From Flavobacteriales bacterium UBA1958 (GTDB lineage Bacteria > Bacteroidota > Bacteroidia > Flavobacteriales_D > Sanyastnellaceae), in the NCBI GenBank assembly GCA_002336675.1, contig DDEI01000050.1, forward strand, positions 1 to 26,514: a stretch of DNA of 26,514 bases. The letters run 5' to 3'. Under the pieces are notes generated by a model. It was not told the DNA's origin. It saw nothing but the letters and a program-made list of their open reading frames with translations, and ran no database searches. Below are positions 23,787 through 26,514 of the stretch, one piece after another. Numbering within the stretch: the first letter of the stretch is position 1; every line of letters begins with the position of its first letter. The position numbers and the translations under genes are program-made.

Positions 23787-23936
23787 GATAAATACTAGAT
23801 TTGGCTTCGTTTTTGAAGAGTAACTATTTTTTTTTGAACGAAATGTTTTGGCGAAGATATAGATTCGCTCAATTAGAAAATAAAATTCAATCGTAGATGT
23901 GAACTAAAGTTTTATCTATTATTAAAATTAAAATAA

Positions 23937-24785
23937 ATGAAGATGAAAGGAATTTCAATTTTATTGTTAGCAGTGCTGATAGCAGCACAGGGTTTTTCTC
24001 AGGATTTTAAAAAATTCAAATTTGGGTTCAAGGTGGATCCTAATGTTAGTTGGATGTCTTCTGAGACTAATGATGCGGTTAGCGAAGGTGTTTTGTTAAG
24101 GGGGAGTTTCGGTGTGAATGCGGATATAATGTTTTCTGAGAGATACGCTTTAGGGACAGGGTTTTCTATTATGGGAGGTGGAGGTCAGTTGTCTTTTTTC
24201 GATTATGAAGATAGAATTGGTGACGCTGGGGAGTCTAATTTTATAGTAAAGCGAAACAGAAAGTATAAGCTAAAGTATTTAGAGATTCCTCTAACACTAA
24301 AGCTACGCACAGACGAAATCGGATATATTACGTATTGGGGACAGTTTGGATTAGGGTTAGGTTTCGCTAATAAAGCGACCGCAGATGATAATATAAAGTT
24401 CTTTAGTGAGTTGGTCGAGGATGCTGACGAGATGGGAAGCTCATGGATAGATTCGGGATCTGCTATTAGCTCTTTAGCTAAAGAGGATGAAGAAGAAATA
24501 GGGGTAGATATCAGTGGTGAGATGTTGCCTATTCGAGCTTCATTAATCATAGGGGCAGGCATAGATTACTCACTTAGTGGAAACACTTCATTAATGTTTG
24601 GGATAGCCTACAATAATGGATTAACCAATGTTTTTAAGTCTAAAATGAAAGGAATAGAGATCAATGATGATGGAAACCCATCTTATTTAACAGGTTCGGG
24701 TGAAGGAGGAGGAAGATCTTATAATGAGTTTAAAATGAAGTCTATCACGAATAGCTTCGTGGTAACAGCTGGAATTCTTTTTTAA
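23937..24785 (+). CDS. Outer-membrane beta-barrel protein (PorT-like)
   Basis: The 282-residue protein has a signal peptide ending near GFSQ (about residue 22), then alternating amphipathic strands with Gly-rich turns: FGFKVDPNVSWM, YALGTGFSIMGGGGQL, LKYLEIPLTLKLR, WGQFGLGLGFA, and a final TNSFVVTAGILF with terminal phenylalanine, the usual barrel end. It resembles the PorT/outer-membrane beta-barrel domain proteins of Bacteroidetes. A Glu/Asp-rich loop (about 160-190) probably faces outside. An alternative start two codons downstream is possible. The stop directly abuts the nadE ATG with no spacing, so the two are almost certainly co-transcribed. Role unknown. Confidence 0.8.
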   Translation: MKMKGISILLLAVLIAAQGFSQDFKKFKFGFKVDPNVSWMSSETNDAVSEGVLLRGSFGVNADIMFSERYALGTGFSIMGGGGQLSFFDYEDRIGDAGESNFIVKRNRKYKLKYLEIPLTLKLRTDEIGYITYWGQFGLGLGFANKATADDNIKFFSELVEDADEMGSSWIDSGSAISSLAKEDEEEIGVDISGEMLPIRASLIIGAGIDYSLSGNTSLMFGIAYNNGLTNVFKSKMKGIEINDDGNPSYLTGSGEGGGRSYNEFKMKSITNSFVVTAGILF

Positions 24786-25568
24786 ATGAATGCGAAGAAA
24801 GTATCAAAGCACATTACAGATTGGTTGAGGAGTTCTGCTTCTAAGGCTGGTTTAGATGGTTTTGTCATAGGTGTTAGTGGAGGGATTGATTCTGCTGTCA
24901 CCTCTGCGCTCTGTGCGATGACAGGTAAGAAAGTCATGGTGTTTAATATGCCTATCTATCAGAATGCTTCTCAGTTCGATTTGAGCACTAGACATATCGC
25001 TTGGTTAGAAGAAACATTTCCTAATGTAACAGGTTCTTTGATTGATCTTACAGAGGCATTTAAGGCGATGGAAGACACTTTACCGAGTGAAACTCAAGAC
25101 CATTTAACAATGGCTAATGCTAGGGCTAGATTAAGAATGACTACTCTTTATGCTATGGCGGGTCATTATAAACTTTTAGTAGCTGGAACAGGCAATAAAG
25201 TAGAAGATTTTGGAGTAGGATTTTATACTAAATATGGAGATGGTGGAGTAGATTTAAGTCCAATAGCTGACTTGTATAAAACAGAGGTTTGGACATTGGG
25301 AAAAGAAATAGGAGTAATAGAAGATATTGTAAAAGCTTCACCAACAGATGGATTGTGGGATGATGGAAGAACAGATGAGGATCAGATAGGTGCTAGTTAT
25401 AAAGAATTAGAGTGGTCAATGGAGCATCTCAGAATGAAGAAAGATACAAGTGTTTTGAACGGACGACAAAAAGAGGTGATGGACTTATATCAAAAACTAA
25501 ATAGAGCTAATCAGCATAAAATGCAGCCGATTCCGGTTTGTAAAATACCAGAGGAATTTATGAACTAA
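24786..25568 (+). CDS. nadE: Ammonia-dependent NAD+ synthetase NadE
   Basis: NadE amidates nicotinic acid adenine dinucleotide to NAD+ with ATP, in the cytoplasm. The 260 residues contain the PP-loop SGGIDSA at 31-37, the ARARLRMTTLYAMA helix, AGTGNKVEDFGVGFYTKYGDGGVD at about 133-156 split by the substrate loop, LSPIADLYKTEV and SPTDGLWDDGRTDE. No N-terminal glutaminase domain is present, so ammonia should be the nitrogen donor. In Flavobacteriia nadE lies near gldB/gldC, as I recall. It ends 3 bases from the stop of the opposing MazG-like gene. Confidence 0.96.
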   Translation: MNAKKVSKHITDWLRSSASKAGLDGFVIGVSGGIDSAVTSALCAMTGKKVMVFNMPIYQNASQFDLSTRHIAWLEETFPNVTGSLIDLTEAFKAMEDTLPSETQDHLTMANARARLRMTTLYAMAGHYKLLVAGTGNKVEDFGVGFYTKYGDGGVDLSPIADLYKTEVWTLGKEIGVIEDIVKASPTDGLWDDGRTDEDQIGASYKELEWSMEHLRMKKDTSVLNGRQKEVMDLYQKLNRANQHKMQPIPVCKIPEEFMN

Positions 25569-25571
25569 CGT

Positions 25572-25898
25572 TTATTTTAGAGTGGCGTTATTTATGTGCC
25601 TCTCAGAATCTCGAGCGGTTTTTTTATCAAAATTTTTCTCCAAAGCTTCAGTTAGGTCTATTCCTGTTTGGTTGGCTAAACACATAAGAACCCATAGTAC
25701 GTCTGCCATCTCATCTCCTAGATCTTTATTCTTATCTGATTCTTTTTCAGATTGTTCTCCATATCTCCGGGATATAATTCTGGCTAATTCGCCTACTTCT
25801 TCGGTTAGGATAGCCATGTTGGTTAATTCATTAAAATACCTTACTCCGTATGTTTTTATCCAGTCGTCAGTTTTCTCTTGCGCTTCCTTTATGTTCAT
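25572..25898 (-). CDS. MazG-like nucleotide pyrophosphohydrolase
   Basis: The 108-residue all-alpha protein has the MazG/dUTPase-like metal-binding pattern: EEVGE at 33-37, followed about 25 residues later by DEMAD at 62-66 (the EExxE...ExxD signature). Such enzymes cut non-canonical or excess NTPs or dNTPs to NMP plus pyrophosphate. It is a single-domain short form and not the two-domain E. coli MazG; exact nucleotide preference is unknown. It follows dtd on the same strand after a 122-bp gap, so it may share a transcript or have its own promoter. Confidence 0.88.
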   Translation of the reverse strand: MNIKEAQEKTDDWIKTYGVRYFNELTNMAILTEEVGELARIISRRYGEQSEKESDKNKDLGDEMADVLWVLMCLANQTGIDLTEALEKNFDKKTARDSERHINNATLK

Positions 25899-25957
25899 TT
25901 GTTATGTGGTGTTTGATTGCCTAAAAGTAGATTAAAGGAATGAGTTTGTAATTCGTT

Positions 25958-25988
25958 TCTGCAGAGCTATTAGGAAGTGGTCTGCAGA
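25958..25988. repeat. Paired 8-bp palindromes upstream of the MazG-like gene
   Basis: The self-complementary octamer TCTGCAGA occurs twice, at 25958-25965 and 25981-25988, 23 bases apart start to start (about two helical turns), in the gap between dtd and the MazG-like gene. Such spacing can be a paired operator, or the copies can pair as a stem. No regulator is known to me for this sequence. Confidence 0.4.
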
Positions 25989-26020
25989 TTAATAATTTAT
26001 CATTCACATTTATAATTATA

Positions 26021-26473
26021 CTATTCTTTATTCTTGGAATCTAGCCAAATTGTAACTGGACCCTCATTGGTTAGAGAGACTTTCATGTCGGCTCCGAATT
26101 CGCCAGATTGAATTTCTTTTCCTAAGGTATGTGACAGCTGTTTTTTGAAGTCTTCGTAAAGAGGGATGGCTACTTTTGGTCTAGCAGCTTTGATGTATGA
26201 CGGTCTGTTTCCTTTTTTGGTTTTAGCGTGTAATGTAAACTGGCTTACGACTATAATTTCTCCCTTAACATCTTTAATGTCATGGTTCATTTTGTCTTCA
26301 TTGTCGGAGAAAATCCTTAGTTGAGTAATTTTTTTAGCTAGCCATTCTAGGTCATCTTTTCCGTCTTTGGCATCTATTCCTATAAGGATTAAAAACCCGT
26401 GGGCTATAGCTGCCACTTGCTGGTTAGAAATGACTACACTAGCCTCAGAAACGCGTTGCAATAATGCTCTCAT
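26021..26473 (-). CDS. dtd: D-aminoacyl-tRNA deacylase Dtd
   Basis: Dtd hydrolyses D-aminoacyl (and glycyl-tRNA(Ala)) esters to prevent D-amino acids entering proteins. The 150 residues show the family's two active-site motifs: SQFTLHA at 77-83 and NEGPVT at 136-141. The N-terminus MRALLQRVSEASV is typical, and length is normal (about 145-150). The ATG is 5 bases downstream of a TAGATTTG sequence (minus strand, 26485-26478) that fits the TAnnTTTG box, but no good -33 element is seen within the window. Confidence 0.96.
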   Translation of the reverse strand: MRALLQRVSEASVVISNQQVAAIAHGFLILIGIDAKDGKDDLEWLAKKITQLRIFSDNEDKMNHDIKDVKGEIIVVSQFTLHAKTKKGNRPSYIKAARPKVAIPLYEDFKKQLSHTLGKEIQSGEFGADMKVSLTNEGPVTIWLDSKNKE

Positions 26474-26514
26474 AGAACAAATCTAATGTTAACTATGGAT
26501 AAACCATCTGGCAA

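Noticed and set aside
23796..23803. TAGATTTG (+ strand) as promoter for the beta-barrel gene
   Set aside because: It is 130 bases upstream of the start, without a -33 TTG, and at the very edge of the gldB start; likely chance.
23852..23870. GCGAA...TTCGC inverted repeat between gldB and the barrel gene
   Set aside because: Five-base stem only, too weak to call a terminator or operator.

Overview
The window looks like the chromosome of a Bacteroidota bacterium, most likely of the order Flavobacteriales. The main evidence is a complete Bacteroidetes-style division and cell-wall (dcw) cluster lying beside the gliding-motility genes gldB and gldC. Supporting traits are an FtsL-like protein, a PASTA-tailed FtsI, an FtsZ ending in FLHDNVD, possible TAnnTTTG-type -7 boxes, moderate to low GC, and start codons with little sign of Shine-Dalgarno sequences. 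Genes are densely packed with many ATGA/TAATG overlaps. I see no tRNA, rRNA, CRISPR array, insertion sequence or other mobile element. No stretch longer than about 250 bases lacks a gene.

Region 1 (1-1965, + strand) is a coupled chain of four genes: the 3' end of a peroxiredoxin-like protein, a nitroreductase, a small unknown membrane protein and an outer-membrane beta-barrel protein. Each downstream start overlaps the preceding stop. Region 2 (1966-2412, -) is a YqeY/GatB-domain protein. Region 3 (2584-4886, +) is a two-gene acyl-transfer module, an MBOAT O-acyltransferase and an SGNH hydrolase-like partner. It lies on the opposite strand between ftsZ and yqeY and is closed by a strong bidirectional terminator.

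Region 4 (4934-20596, -) is the dcw cluster in transcription order: mraZ, rsmH, ftsL-like, ftsI, murE, mraY, murD, ftsW, murG, murC, ftsQ, ftsA, ftsZ. It supplies the lipid II pathway (MurC, D, E, MraY, MurG), the septal synthase (FtsW plus FtsI), the FtsQ/FtsL accessory proteins and the FtsA/FtsZ cytoskeleton. Upstream of mraZ is a 10-bp-phased repeat array that looks like the MraZ operator. Between ftsA and ftsZ is a 140-bp gap with a 19-bp-stem hairpin followed by a short T tract, so ftsZ may be partly uncoupled from the rest of the operon.

Region 5 (20840-22323, +) has an alpha/beta hydrolase and the ribosome-assembly GTPase EngB. Region 6 (22419-23786, -) is gldB-gldC. Region 7 (23937-25568, +) is a second beta-barrel protein abutting NAD synthetase nadE. 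Region 8 (25572-26473, -) has a MazG-like pyrophosphohydrolase and D-aminoacyl-tRNA deacylase.

Most of the window is conserved housekeeping sequence. I did not find a clearly new multi-gene system. The items most worth a second look are the operator array, the ftsA-ftsZ hairpin, the inserted acyltransferase pair, an atypical FtsW motif, repeated motifs in the FtsZ linker and the unknown protein of region 1.
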